NCBI GenBank assembly: GCA_033032175.1
Contig: CM065313.1
Location: 18,949,327-19,013,326 of the forward strand
Length of the DNA stretch: 64,000 nt
Source of the DNA: Saturnia japonica
Taxonomy: Eukaryota; Arthropoda; Insecta; Lepidoptera; Saturniidae
Reading direction: 5' to 3'
Under the pieces are notes generated by a model. That model had not been told where the DNA came from, made no database searches, and was given only the letters and a program-made list of their open reading frames with translations. Positions 33,201-62,059 of this stretch are shown here, piece by piece. The stretch's first letter is position 1, and each line of letters starts with the position of its first letter. The position numbers were made by a program, and so were the translations under genes.

Positions 33201-33355
33201 GATTTCAATAAAATTTTGATATATTTAAAAATACAAAATAAGAGGATTTTCATTCACATAAATCTGCATTGTCCTTTTCAAAACGCCTACGTGCAGATTG
33301 CAGTACCGAAATGTTTTTTTTCTCAACAAATTTACCGATATAAATAAAATGATGT

Positions 33356-51458
<18,103 letters not shown>

Positions 51459-51459
51459 C

Positions 51460-51900
51460 TGCAACAAGAGACAAACAATATAAGAAATCATTGATAACAA
51501 TTTTTTTTCAATTATCAATCCAATTTACTGATCAAGGCTTTGGGGTTTCTTTTCATGCAAAAAAAAAAAAAAACAAGTATAAACTACCAATCTTTCACAG
51601 AAACGGCATAAGTATTAGTGTACCGGCCTATGTGGCGATTTTAAAAATAAATGATGTATCTACTGCTTCGGAAAAATAAGTGTACTGCTGTTAAAAGAAA
51701 AATATTATAAATAGTCGTAGGTAATCCCATTAATTTATTGATCATATAACAACGCTAATTACTGTTAAGTGTTAATCCTAGTTGAAATGCGATGTCATAA
51801 AACCGACCGATAAACATTAATTATATTTTTATATAAATAAATATATAAATTAATAACTATACTAATTACTTAATCTATACTAATACATACTATTATTTAA
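51460..51900 (-). other. CenG1A upstream intron, no exon found
   Basis: AT-rich, without the expected preceding AGAP exon (G1-G3 region of the GTPase-like domain). Confidence 0.5.
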
Positions 51901-52392
51901 TATCATTAATAAAATAAAGCTGAAAAGCTTTTTGTTTGTTTGTTTAAACACGCTAATCTCTGGAATTACTATTCGGATTCGAAAAATTATTTTTGTATAT
52001 TATCATACAATACCAGAGTCACGAGGAATAGCGCTACAACTCTCGGCTAGCCTTAAATATTGATTTTTGTTAGGAAGTCGAAAGTTGAAGCACTGCCGAA
52101 CTGTTTAGCCGCATGCACTGGCTTAATGGTTACTGATACGTAAATATGTACAATGTTCCACAAAAATATTTTTACTTACATAAAGGATAATATGCCTATC
52201 TCTTATACATAAGATACAATAAGGTATTTTGCGTTTTGTTTTTGTTGAAGATTAAAAATTGATATTTGAGCATTATTTTTAGGCATGGCATATTAATACT
52301 TACGAACAAAAGTTATTTCACCATAAAGACAATTTTATGAAGTTAAATTTTGCTTTTTATAGTATGTTATTTGGACACACAGTTTAGGAGAT
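51900..52392 (-). mobile_element. LINE 3' tail, family L3, copy 2, interrupted by the TRIM array
   Basis: Reads as the complement of 44500-44860, for example TTTGTTTAAACACGCTAATC and TAGTATGTTATTTGGACACA. It stops at GTTTAGGAGAT, directly before the LTR at 52393. The matching next part of the LINE (44340-44500) is not clearly recognisable on the far side of the array. Confidence 0.7.
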
Positions 52393-52581
52393 TGTGGCGA
52401 CATCTACATAGCGACATCTATCAAGCCACATAAGACGCATCCTACTATCCTACATTGCGCTATAGAAATTAACTCAATCGTTGAGTATATATACAAGAAC
52501 CCGACTACAACCGTTGGGCAGCTGCCCGCCAGACATAACACCCGTCTGATCGGAGGTTCCTCCCTTTACTATTCTTCTACA
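52393..52581 (+). repeat. TRIM LTR 1
   Basis: 189 bp. Starts TGTGGCGACATCTACATAGC (with an internal 14-bp duplication of GCGACATCTA) and ends CTTCTACA. Nearly identical to LTR2 over the remaining 170 bp. Confidence 0.8.
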
Positions 52582-53075
52582 CTGGTGACCCCGATGTGAT
52601 TGTCAGCGCAACCTTCTTCGCACAGCTACATCGTGACGTCATTATCACTTCCACAAGCTTTCGAGCAGCGAGTCATACAGCCAGCCAGCATCCAAGGCTA
52701 CTTCGGGTATCCTGACCACCAGCATGCAGCGGACGCGCATTCCTGGTCATCACCCACAGCCTTCTCAGCGACCTTGACAAAGCACACTGCACTTCGGCGG
52801 GTCAGCAAGCAGAGACGCACTTATCTCCTGGTCGACGCAGCAGCCAGTCACTACGCGGCACTGCAACACTCCGACTCACTGGAGCATTCTCGCAGCAATA
52901 CCCCGACTCACTGGGGCATCACCCCGACTCACTGGAGCATCACCGCAGACAGTTCCGACTCACCGTGAACTATGTCTGGTTCCGAGTCACTGGAACATTC
53001 CACTGGCCCGGCAAGCATCACAAGATGTATGGACGACTCAACCTGCTATCCACCTCCGGTCTCGGAGGGGAGTGA

Positions 53076-53250
53076 TGTGGCGACATCTATTGAGCCACAT
53101 AAGACGTATCCTACTATCCTACATTGCGCTATAGAAATTAACTCAATCGTTGAGTATATATACAAGAACCCGACTACAACCGTTGGGCAGCTGCCCGCCA
53201 GACATAACACCCGTCTGATCGGAGGTTCCTCCCTTTACTATTCTTCTACA
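53076..53250 (+). repeat. TRIM LTR 2
   Basis: 175 bp. Starts TGTGGCGACATCTATTGAGC and ends CTTCTACA. It is followed by the same primer-binding sequence and by more than 110 bp of internal region that match unit 1 closely. Confidence 0.82.
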
Positions 53251-54301
53251 CTGGTGACCCCGATGTGATTGTCAGCGCAACCTTCTTCGCACAGCTACAT
53301 CGTGACGTCATTATCACTTCCACAAGCTTTCGAGCAGCGAGTCATACAGCCAGCCAGCATCCAAGGCTACTTCGGGTACCTGACCACCAGCATCAGCCAC
53401 CGCTCCGCACACAAGCCTTCTCACGCCTGACAAAGCAACACGCACTTCGCGGGTCAGCAGCAGACACGACTTACCTGGTCACGCAGCACCACTCATACGA
53501 GCATTCACCCACCACTGCATGGGGCCAGTCAACCCCGACTCACTGGACCGCAACGTCCACTGGCTACCGAACGTTCCGATCCCTGGAACATTCCACTGCC
53601 GGCAACTGACATCATGGACGACCACTCTAATCTCCGGACGCGACTGATCCACTCATCATTGAGGAATAAACGACTCTATTCGCATAGACATAGAATTAAC
53701 TCAACTTGGTATAGACAATAACCACGTAACCTGACTGCCCCGATACAACCCTCGCAGTGCCCGCAGTTACCCCTTCTTTCACCTGACCCATATTTCACCT
53801 TCCCGACAGCTAATCGCGACGTCATTATCCCACCAAGCTTAGCAGGATCATCCACCAGCTGCTCAGGCACTTGGCCACCGCACCAAGCTCCGGACCGCTT
53901 CCACAGCACCACGCTTCGCGGTCACAAAGCAAGCCTTCTCAGCGCTCAGCAAGCAAACGCATTCCGGTCACGACAGCAGCACTACCCGCACGCAACACCG
54001 CACGAGCATCACGCACACTCCGACTCACGGAGGTCTCACCCCGACTCACTGGGGCATCACCGCACTGGACTCACCGCAGCGTTCCGATCACTGGAACATT
54101 CCACTGGCCGGCACATCAAATTATGGACGATCAACCCTTCACCTCGGCGGAGGGAGTATTGCGCATCATTGAGCAATAACGTACTCTATTCACATGCCAA
54201 GAAATTAACCATCTTGGTATATACAAAACCACAACGTTGGGACGCCCCACTAACCCCGCGTCGAGTTACCCTCTTGGGTTCCTCCTACAATTATATTACA
54301 G

Positions 54302-55080
54302 GGAAAGTAAAAATTTCTTCGGGCAGTAACATATTAGTGGGGTAATTACAGCGTTACAAGCGGTAAACTGGCAAGCAGTCATTATACTTCGTTATCTAGA
54401 CCTGTTGACAAGCCTGCATAACAAGCCCTGCTTCTCAGTTGCAAGGCTGCCGGCGGTCAAGCAGACAAGCTATCTCCAAGCGAAGCACCATTCATCGAAG
54501 CAGTTATATGCATCAAGGTGTCATTTTACATTGGTCTTAAATTTTACGTATACTGATCTAGATTAAAATATAACTTCATAAGCCAAAAGAGCCCTTATTT
54601 TTCTTACTATACCTAGATCAAGTAATGACATTACATTTCCAAATAATTAATTTTAATTAATTGACTGGACGTCACAAACTGATTCCAAGAAGTAATTATC
54701 TAATCCAGTACAAAATATTCAGAACAACACAGAATATGAGTAATATCACTTTTTTTTAATCTTACAGAAATACAAATGATAATATTTATTATAATACATA
54801 AAGATCATACTTAATTATTATAGTAAAATAAAAAATATTACGAAACTAGACGACATTTTTCACGGATACGTTTTTCTGTAATCTAATATTACGTGGATCC
54901 CTACAGGCATAACATTGCGAAATAGCTTCTAAAGAAAAAACCGCACCCTTCTCGGGGACGCTATAATAATTACGAGGAGTAATTTGCCGCAGTCGTACGG
55001 GTTTAAAATGAAAGGGTTGTGTTGTACTTTGCATATATGAGTCCATGAACAACATACGTATATAAAAAAAGATATTTCAT
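54302..55080. other. No gene seen
   Basis: 54302-54545 is moderately GC-rich and could be part of an LTR element or its flank. The rest is AT-rich. No convincing frame. Confidence 0.4.
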
Positions 55081-55084
55081 CATT

Positions 55085-55312
55085 ATGGTGGAATACTTCA
55101 CCATACAGAAGATCGTGGCTAAATAAACCTTGTATTATGTTCCTGCGCTGAGTAGGGTTTCCAGAGCTCCTTGAAGTAGGGGGATTCAAGATCGGCGACG
55201 CGCTAGTGATACATACCTATGGTATTACGGGCGTCCATAGGCTACGATAGCCGCTTACAATCAGACGGGCCGTAAGCCTGTTAGCCACCTTTGCACTATA
55301 AAAAAAGGTAAT
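55085..55312 (-). repeat. Dispersed repeat family R5, copy 1
   Basis: Contains GGAATACTTCACCATACAGA, AGGGTTTCCAGAGCTCCTTG and TAGGCTACGATAGCCGCTTA, the complement of wording at 58785-59060 and 63085-63255. A very common lepidopteran repeat type. Non-coding. Confidence 0.65.
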
Positions 55313-55375
55313 TTTTTACCCAGTTATAGCATAGTAACTTGATCATAAGTGTAGATTGTCATCATCATTATGTTA

Positions 55376-56656
55376 ATACGTGGAGCAAAAACTTTCTACC
55401 CCTTTCTAAGCGTATTGCGTGCACGGAAGACTGAGATTTGGCATGGTTAAAGTTTATATGGAGAAAGAGTGCAAAAAGCTAAAATTTATCTACAGGCTGG
55501 GTCAAAGATTTGCGAATTAAAAAAAATAATTAAAAAAACTAAATACAATACACATACACATCTTTATTTCAATTAAAATAGACATCTGGGAAATTTATTT
55601 CTTAAAAATTACATCATTCAGTTGTGCACCATCCCGCTGCAAACATTTCTCGAATCTGAACCTCAAATTGCTGACACATTGCGCGAGGAATAGCTGCCAT
55701 TTCTTCTCGGATATTTATCTTCAACTGGTTCCTTTTCAGGTATCCCCACATGAAAAAGTCCGGTGGCGTTAGATCCGGACTTCTAGGCGGCCATGCAATG
55801 TCATCTCGGCGCGATATCAGTTTCCCAGCAAACATCTCGTTTACGGCCGCCAACGAAGCATTAGATGTATGGCATGTCGCACCATTTTATTGAAATCACA
55901 TCGCACGATTATAGGCTTCAAATTGTTGCAGTCGCGGAAAGAAAAAATCCCTTAACATGGTTATGTATCAGTCGGAATTTACAGCGACAGATTGCCTTTG
56001 TTGATTTTCAAAGAATTAGGATCCGATAATTCCGTGTGCTGATATGGCCGCCCAAGCGCTTACTTTCGGCGTATGTAGAGGATTTTGATGTTTTGCACGT
56101 GGGTTCTCTGCTGCCCGGTAACGGCAATTCTGTTTATTGACATGTCCATTTAAGTGAAAATGGGCTTAGTCGGAGAACAGAATATTATTGAAATTCTAAA
56201 AGCGTTCCAACATTATTTCAACAAAAGCTCGTCGTAAATTTGGGTCATTTGGCAGTAATTCCTGCACAAGTTGAATTTTATAGGGTGCAAATTGAAATCT
56301 TTCAATAAAATGCGACGCAAAGATGTTCTGGACACCACAAGTTCAGCTGATCGCTTGCGAGTCGATAGACCAGGATTTCGTTCTACTGAAGCTCTAACTT
56401 GTTCAATTGTGTCTTCCGTTCTTGTTGACTTTGGGCGTCCCGCAGGCTTCTGTTTGAGAGTCGAACTAGTAGCTTCGACTTTCTGACCCACGATCGAATC
56501 AAACTTTGCTTCGGACACTCCCAAAATATTGACATTGTCACTCAACGAAAAATGACAGCAAGTGATTTAAATAATACTCATTGTTTATGTTCATGAATAC
56601 TGCATATTGGTCAAACAGAAAATAGTCGAATATCGACCTCAGGGCGACCGCTAGTT
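55376..56656 (-). mobile_element. Transposon-bearing repeat: shared ends around a broken Tc1/mariner transposase
   Basis: The left block 55376-55491 and the right-end motif AGGGCGACCGCTAGT (56642-56656) are the same two ends seen at 15595-15865. In this copy a transposase remnant fills the middle, starting about 55493 with CAGGCTGGGTCAAAGATTTG after a TA. No matching inverted repeat is obvious at the other end. Confidence 0.6.
55614..56545 (-). pseudogene. Broken Tc1/mariner-superfamily transposase
   Basis: Read on the - strand, an N-terminal frame (56545-56213) holds GRPKSTRTEDTIEQVRASVE and the helix-turn-helix SAELVVSRTSLRRILLKDF. After a frame break come ILFSD, then stop, AHFHLNGHVNKQNCRYRAAE (catalytic Asp 1 region) and SAWAAISAHGIIGS. 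NGATCHTSNASLAAVNE (Asp 2 region) follows, with a stop just before it. The last open part (55853-55614) has DIAWPPRSPDLTPPDFFMWG with the third acidic residue. Nearly the full length can be followed, but several in-frame stops and frameshifts inactivate it. Confidence 0.88.
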
Positions 56657-56659
56657 ATA

Positions 56660-57565
56660 AAATTATTATGCTAGATGACTAGCATAGTTTTTTTTAAAGG
56701 TTCGTTGTTTCCTCTGAAAGAACTTCCTAAGAGAATTTTTATTGGTTAAAGAGTTATACGCCGTTACATTGTATTTTACATTCTTCCTTATATTTAAACA
56801 GGCATAATTATGGGAGGGGGCTATTTATTTATTTTAATGTAACTCTCAATTACAACCATAATAAATAATATACAAAGCAATGTCAAAGTTAATAATGTCT
56901 AAAAAAAAATTATGCAAGTACTTATGTATAATTATTAATTATCCAGAGGAAATTTCCTAACGAATAGACACAAAAGAGAGATGTCAGTATAAATTATTAT
57001 CTATCCTCAAACGCAAAGTACGAGTAACACGGCTTCCACTTGAATGAGGATATAGGTGCGTAGGAGGGTGCCTCGCCCCCTCACTACATTCACCGGGACA
57101 AAGCCGCCATCCGGCACGGTGCGCGGCGCGGTGTCGGAGTGCGTGACAAGGGCACGAGAGGAAAACCTTGGAAAAACCACTTCTCGCACACGGGAACGAG
57201 TTCTTTGTTTGAAAAGAAATCATTTCTGTATAAACTCGTTTTGACATAATAAAAAAAATAGACGACCATATATCTTTAGAATAATTATTATATAAATCGA
57301 AGCTGTTCATAACAGGTTTCCGTGTTAATTTTTTTTTAGAACATTATCATAATAAATCTTTGATGCATTTATCTTGATTTAGAACAAGTTACTACAATCA
57401 TGTTCACTTTACTTCAATAAATAGGTATTTTAAGTTTTTTTTTTGCCGCGTTTAGTAGAGGCCAAAACTGAGCGTTAACGCACGCATCCGGTGACGGATG
57501 TGCGACATGATAAGTGATAATAAGAATTCAGTTTACTATTTTCTATTTGTGTAAAAATAATTTAA
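56660..57565. other. Mostly AT-rich, GC-rich patch without assignment
   Basis: 57050-57235 is GC-rich (CGGCACGGTGCGCGGCGCGG) and gives overlapping frames on both strands of about 60-110 codons without recognisable motifs. Possibly a retroelement remnant. It does not look like the missing CenG1A exons. Confidence 0.4.
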
Positions 57566-57569
57566 TACT

Positions 57570-57788
57570 ACGATCGAGGTCCTGGGTTCGATTCCTAGGT
57601 TGAGTAAAGTGATAATGGGGTTTTCTATGAAATTCTCAGTAATAGCTCGAAATTTGGTTTCGTGTCCGATTAATGGCAATAGGCTCGCCCCCTATTACAT
57701 GGGAACTAAAAAACATACTCGGCGAACTGTGGGCGTACAATGTACACCTTTTCTTAACTCTTCGGGAATACAGCCGTGATAGTATGTT
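57570..57788 (+). mobile_element. tRNA-derived SINE, family S1, copy 4 (head truncated)
   Basis: Starts inside the head at CGAGGTCCTGGGTTCGATTC (B box). The body CCGATTAATGGCAATAGGCT and the end CAGCCGTGATAGTATG are preserved. The A box is missing. The open frame at 57673-57909 lies on this SINE and is not a gene. Confidence 0.85.
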
Positions 57789-57991
57789 AATTTCTTCCAA
57801 CTACAACAAATACTATGAGCGACTTGCAATAAAAAAATATCAGGTCTTGCTAAAATTCAGTTTAGTTTTGTCAAATTGTATACAACTGTCAATTTTAAAT
57901 CTGATTTAACGTTTTTTATATGATTTTGAGATTTGGTTCAAGTCGCCCTGAAATTATATTTTCAGATATTAAGAAAAAGTATGTAAAAAAC

Positions 57992-58063
57992 TTCCCGTAC
58001 CGGGAATCGAACCCGAGCCTCCTGGGTGAAAGCCAGGTATCCTAGCCACTAGACCATACGGGA
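57992..58063 (-). tRNA. tRNA-Glu (UUC)
   Basis: A 72-nt cloverleaf on the - strand. Acceptor stem TCCCGTA pairs with TACGGGA, with discriminator A at 57992. The D arm is TGGTCTAGTGGCTAGGATA. The anticodon stem is CCTGG/CCAGG with loop CTTTCAC and anticodon TTC. The T arm is CTCGGGTTCGATTCCCGG. The CCA is not encoded. A and B boxes are intact and all stems pair, so it looks functional, unlike the SINE heads nearby. It decodes GAA and GAG. Confidence 0.97.
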
Positions 58064-58129
58064 TTGTGATAAAAACTTTATAATTGGTAAATATATTGGA
58101 ATACTAATAATTGTAATGTTATAAAATAA

Positions 58130-58300
58130 AGTTTCCCCTTCGCGTCTGTCTGTCTGTCTGAACGCGATAAATTCAAAAACCTACCGAACGGATTTTCATA
58201 CTGTTTTCATCAATGGAAGTATTGATTCATGAGGAATGTTAAGGTGTATAATTCATTATGGTTTTGTTTAAATTAGCTGATTTTTTTACTTCGATGTCTA
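58130..58300 (+). mobile_element. LINE 3' tail remnant with a TCTG microsatellite
   Basis: GTCTGTCTGTCTGTCTG at 58144-58160 is followed by AACGCGATAAATTCAAAAAC and CGGATTTTCATACTGTTTTC, standard wording of a lepidopteran LINE 3' UTR. Non-coding. Confidence 0.7.
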
Positions 58301-58304
58301 TTAA

Positions 58305-58780
58305 GATCCATCTCCAAAAAAAAAAAATGCATTAGAAACACAAAATGAGTTTTGATTTAATATGAAAAAGTCTTAAATTATCAACTCTGAATACTTAGTA
58401 TTATTTCTTCGCACGATAACAATGTGAATATTATAATTTTTTATTTACTATAATTATTATCGTCAAGTGAAACTATAGTGGACCCTTAATAAAAAAAATA
58501 TTTTTACGCCCTTATTTTAATTAAATACATTGGAAGTTTATAAAGATTGACGACATAAAATATTCTAAAAATGTAGACTTATTTAAAAATTACAACCAAT
58601 TTGCATAGTAGTTGCCTTCGGGCACTAATTTTCAACCAGTACTAAATAGAAGGAGGGTGTTTCGGAAAGAAAGTAAATAATTTCAACATTGATTTAGACT
58701 TTACATCTTTGTAACAAGGTATAGAATTGAAAAAAATTGTTCTATTTTAAATAAGTACATAATTAATAATTAATACTACA
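58305..58780. other. No gene seen
   Basis: AT-rich, without an assignable feature. Confidence 0.55.
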
Positions 58781-58784
58781 AGTA

Positions 58785-59060
58785 CAAAGGTAGCAAACAA
58801 TCCGCCTGATGGAAATCGGCGACCATATCCTATAGACGCATACAATACCATGGGTAACACTCGTGCGTTACCTACCTTGAACGCTCCTAACTCAAAGAGT
58901 TCTGGAAACCTTACTCATCGCAGAAACACAACACAAAGTTATTTGACTGTGATCTTCTGTACGGTGAAGGTATTCCGCCAGACGGACTGGTCCAAGTAGA
59001 GAGAAAACTCCAAAGAAATTTCTCCCTTCCCTACCTTCTCTCCAAACACAGATATCTTGA
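58785..59060 (+). repeat. Dispersed repeat family R5, copy 2
   Basis: AATCCGCCTGATGGAAATCG, then CTGGAAACCTTACTCATCGC and GGTGAAGGTATTCCGCCAGA. It matches copies at 55085-55312 (inverted) and 63085-63255. Confidence 0.7.
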
Positions 59061-59084
59061 ACTCGCACTCTTTAAATAAACATT

Positions 59085-59228
59085 AATATCTCGGTGTCTT
59101 ACAAAAAAAAACCTATCTAGGTATACTTGGAATGTAAAACATTATCTCAATACAAAGTTTCATTCAAATCGTTGGAGCCGTTAACGAGAAACCAATTACA
59201 TAATTATATATATACAAGAATTGCTAGT
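59085..59228 (+). mobile_element. LINE 3' tail remnant
   Basis: AAGTTTCATTCAAATCGTTG, GGAGCCGTTAACGAGA and the end TATATATACAAGAATTGC are characteristic of CR1/jockey-type LINE 3' ends in Lepidoptera. Confidence 0.7.
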
Positions 59229-59229
59229 G

Positions 59230-59765
59230 AGTGTTATATTAAATGTAATATAATAAGATTTCAATTTGAATTAACTATTTGTAAACACATTAAAAAAAGT
59301 TTGTAAAATAAATTCACGTTATGGCTAAAAGTTCAGGCTGTTCGCACGTGAGATAAAATTTTTGAAGTTACGTTTTTTCTTGTTACGGTACAAAGAAATT
59401 AAGTTCTTACGTGTGCACATAAGTATTATACACATATTTTAAATATACTTTTTAAGTTTAGATATTAACCACAATCACACCCGATATTAAGCGACTATTT
59501 TGCCTGAAATGGTATCACATCAAGCTTATAGCGGGACTGGCTCTCAAGTCCGCCTCTCGCTAAGACACTTGTAGTATTTAGCGACAGATCTTCAATTCGA
59601 AGGTGGTAGTTAGATAGCTCGGTATAAAAAATTGCTTCAGTGGTTTCATCGTGATATTTTCCTTCATCGAAAGTTAAGGCTCATTTTAGTATTCGAACCC
59701 ACTTCAATCGACACGGTTTTAATCATCATAAGCATCATCGCTTCGGACTTTAAAAAAAAGATTTT
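59230..59765. other. No gene seen
   Basis: AT-rich, except for a modest patch at 59535-59610. No convincing feature. Confidence 0.5.
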
Positions 59766-59772
59766 AATTTTT

Positions 59773-60066
59773 TTACTCTATCGCAATGCACTCTTCACTT
59801 CTAGGATCACCAAAGTGTTGAGTTAGTAAGTCTTTAAGTTCAGACCATGTCTCGTTGTCTTCACTTTCGCTTAGTAAGGTTGCCGCGTCATCAACTAACC
59901 TACTTGTTAATACGTGCATCACATATAAGTTTTGTTCCTGACATCCTTTATATTTATTAATTACAAATTCACATTTCCTTAAAAATAAATTTAGATGGTG
60001 TTTATCACCGTTGAACTGCGGTATCAGTTTCAACATTTCGTTTGGGATTATACTAATAGTTGCCAT
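59773..60066 (-). pseudogene. Gag N-terminal fragment of a Gypsy-type LTR retroelement
   Basis: 97 codons from ATG (60066) to a stop, reading MATISIIPNEMLKLIPQFNG, later NLFLRKCEFVIN, then TWSELKDLLTQHFGDPRSEE. IPxFxGD with FLRKCE and QHFGDPRSEECIA is typical of insect Gypsy gag. The frame ends after CIAIE, and nothing of the rest of gag, protease or RT follows in the window, so the copy is truncated. It lies 515 bp downstream of a probable primer-binding site at 60581-60592. Confidence 0.85.
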
Positions 60067-60439
60067 TTTTGATACCCATTTAACACACTAACACAAAATA
60101 CGACAAAAATAAAATACACACACAAGGATAATAATAAAAAACATTAAAAGACTCGAAATATAAATTCTTAATTTAAATATAGTGGAAATATTTTATTCCT
60201 ACTACAATAATATAATTAAAATAATAAATTTGAGAAATTATATTTGTTAGTGTAATTTTTTTTTTTCGATTGTATATTTTAATTTATTACTTATAACTAA
60301 TGTTTAAAAAAAATTCATAAGTGAGTTTTTCGAATTTTAGAAATACACTCGAATTATTCCAGACACATTTAACTATTATTCGAAAAGGATATATAGAAAG
60401 GAATATCTAGTTGAGTCTACTCACAAACTGTCCATGCCC

Positions 60440-60790
60440 CTCGACGAGTCTTAGACGTGTCCTCCAGCTGCCGTGATGATCCTTGACAAATTTGTTTGGT
60501 TCGAGGATTCCCGGTTAAAACGCGTGAAAACGTTCGTCGCGGTAATGATTTCGAATACTTTTCACGACGCGGAAATCCTACTGGCCGCGCCAGTCAAGCC
60601 GTGCGCGAGCGAAGGATTAAAAAAAAAAAAAAAATTTTTTTGAAGAGCGTTTATTCGCTCAATAATGTCTTAAGAGTAACTTTAAAATACTCTTAGAACT
60701 ATGAAGCAACTACCAGACGCGTCTTACAGGATGCGCTTATCTTTGCAACGTTGCGTCTGGCTTCTTTAGAATACAGACTGCTGATTAGCA
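60440..60790 (-). mobile_element. 5' LTR and leader of the same Gypsy-type element
   Basis: On the - strand TGGCGCGGCCAG (60581-60592), continuing TAGGATTTCC, has the form of a primer-binding site used by Gypsy-group elements (tRNA-Ser-like TGGCGC). Upstream, GCGAATAAACGCTC (a polyadenylation-type AATAAA) and GC-rich stems (CCAGACGC with GCGTCTGG, 60713-60759) fit an LTR. The outer LTR edge cannot be fixed, as no second LTR is present. Confidence 0.55.
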
Positions 60791-60794
60791 GTAT

Positions 60795-61590
60795 TCATAG
60801 AGGGTGATTCTATAACTATATACAAAACAATTTTCATTATTCGTTTTATTTTAATTGAATTTGGTGGTAAAAATGATTAGAACTCTTCACATAGGAATTT
60901 GTGAAATACTATGCTTTCAAATTCAATTAATGAGTGCTAACAGAGAAATTGATTGAATCTGGGTTTGTTTACATTTTTATTAAATTGGAGTATATTGGAC
61001 TTTAAAAAATCCCTAATTCGAAGCATCGATCACTTTTGCTGTACATACACAAGTGCGTACAAATCTTGTCACAGCACAGCTGAGCTACTCCCAAAATTGT
61101 CATACTTTTGAAAATTCTATTTATTTATGTTTGTTTTATAGTGTCGGTCAGGTCGGTCACTTTTTCAGTTTAGTCAACACCACGCGTTAAGGAACATCGT
61201 AACAAAAACATTCTCGTAGCCCAAATACATATATAAGATATTTTCAAAATACAGATAAGTACACAAACATAATTATCAGAAATATATAGATAATCACGAT
61301 AAATTAAGTGATCCAAGATAAACCAGGATAACGTTTGATATTGCAGGCTGTAGAAATACGTGGCATACGTCCAAATTGTAGTCCAAACCTTATTGACAAC
61401 ACACAAGTACTTAGAAAAAGCATGTAATATCGAAAATTCGTCAATTATTTTTTCTTTGTTTTACAATATAACATTGTATTATACAAAATGTCTCTAACCA
61501 ATCCAAAATATTATATTATTTTCAGTTTCATAAAAAATACAACATTAAGTTTTTCATCAGAAAATAAATCAATATTTTCTTCTGTTTCGT
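60795..61590. other. No gene seen
   Basis: AT-rich. The open frame at 61170-61406 on the - strand has no family motif. Confidence 0.5.
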
Positions 61591-61593
61591 AAC

Positions 61594-62055
61594 TTGACAA
61601 CTAGTCCTCTTTATTGAAGACTATTACTGTCATTATCGAGTGAATAGACAATGTCCTGTCTTATGATAATTTCAATATCCTAACGAGATGGTGGCTCCCT
61701 TGTTAGAACTTTAGAAGGTCAAGCAACACAAATTTATGAATAAAAAACAAAAGCCCACTACATGACAGCCAAAACTCATATAAATTTAAATATTTAAAGA
61801 GCTGGAGTTTTAGGCGGGATCTTAAAGTGACATGTTGTGGTTTTTATTTTTAATTAAATAACTTAGGTTTTTGACCCTATATTACATAATTTTGGTAGCA
61901 TTTTCACAAAAACTCCCTGGATAGTTCAGACAAGGGAGCCCCCATCTTGTCAGAAGACTTCACTTTGTATATAGGAAAATTTAACGAAGGCTAAAAACAG
62001 TTAATTGACACTGGCAAGAGCTTTTTGCGTCACCAAAACAAGAAGAAGAAGAAGA
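61594..62055 (+). repeat. Dispersed repeat family R4, copy 3 (longest)
   Basis: GACAACTAGTCCTCTTTATT, AGACAATGTCCTGTCTTATG and AAGCCCACTACATGACAG match 36265-36560. The end GCGTCACCAAAACAAGAAGA with (GAA)n is the complement of the start of the copy at 11115. Confidence 0.6.
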
Positions 62056-62059
62056 GGTA

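Larger units (their letters stand above)
28380..33355. other. AT-rich stretch downstream of CenG1A, possibly including its 3' UTR
   Basis: About 5 kb without a coding frame. The part next to 33356 must contain the 3' UTR of the - strand CenG1A gene. How far it extends cannot be read, because several AATAAA-like hexamers occur on that strand. It includes a LINE-like block (29700-29900), a foldback element (30089-30204), many poly-A and poly-T runs, an oligo-C run at 32830-32843 and a CATA microsatellite at 32940-32955. Confidence 0.45.
52393..54301 (+). mobile_element. Tandem array of a TRIM-like miniature LTR retrotransposon
   Basis: The unit is LTR, primer-binding site, short internal region, polypurine tract, LTR. 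LTR1 spans 52393-52581 and LTR2 53076-53250, both starting TGTGGCGACATCTA and ending TTCTTCTACA. Directly after each LTR comes TGGTGACCCCGATGTG, a plausible tRNA primer-binding site. GGAGGGGAGTGA, a purine tract, precedes LTR2. The 494-bp internal region encodes no retroviral-type protein. A second internal region and degenerate LTRs follow (about 53640-53800 and 54175-54301), sharing LTR wording such as AAATTAAC and TATATACAA. Later units have many small deletions. A non-autonomous element moved by an unknown LTR partner. Confidence 0.8.

Noticed and set aside
52600..53609. Frames of 98-122 codons inside the TRIM array
   Set aside because: They repeat with the unit, are low in complexity and lack Gag or Pol motifs. 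The same positions in later units are frameshifted.
57007..57310. Missing CenG1A exon(s) in the GC-rich patch
   Set aside because: No frame gives the G1 (GxxxSGKS) or G3-like DEGGPP motif of the AGAP GTPase-like domain.
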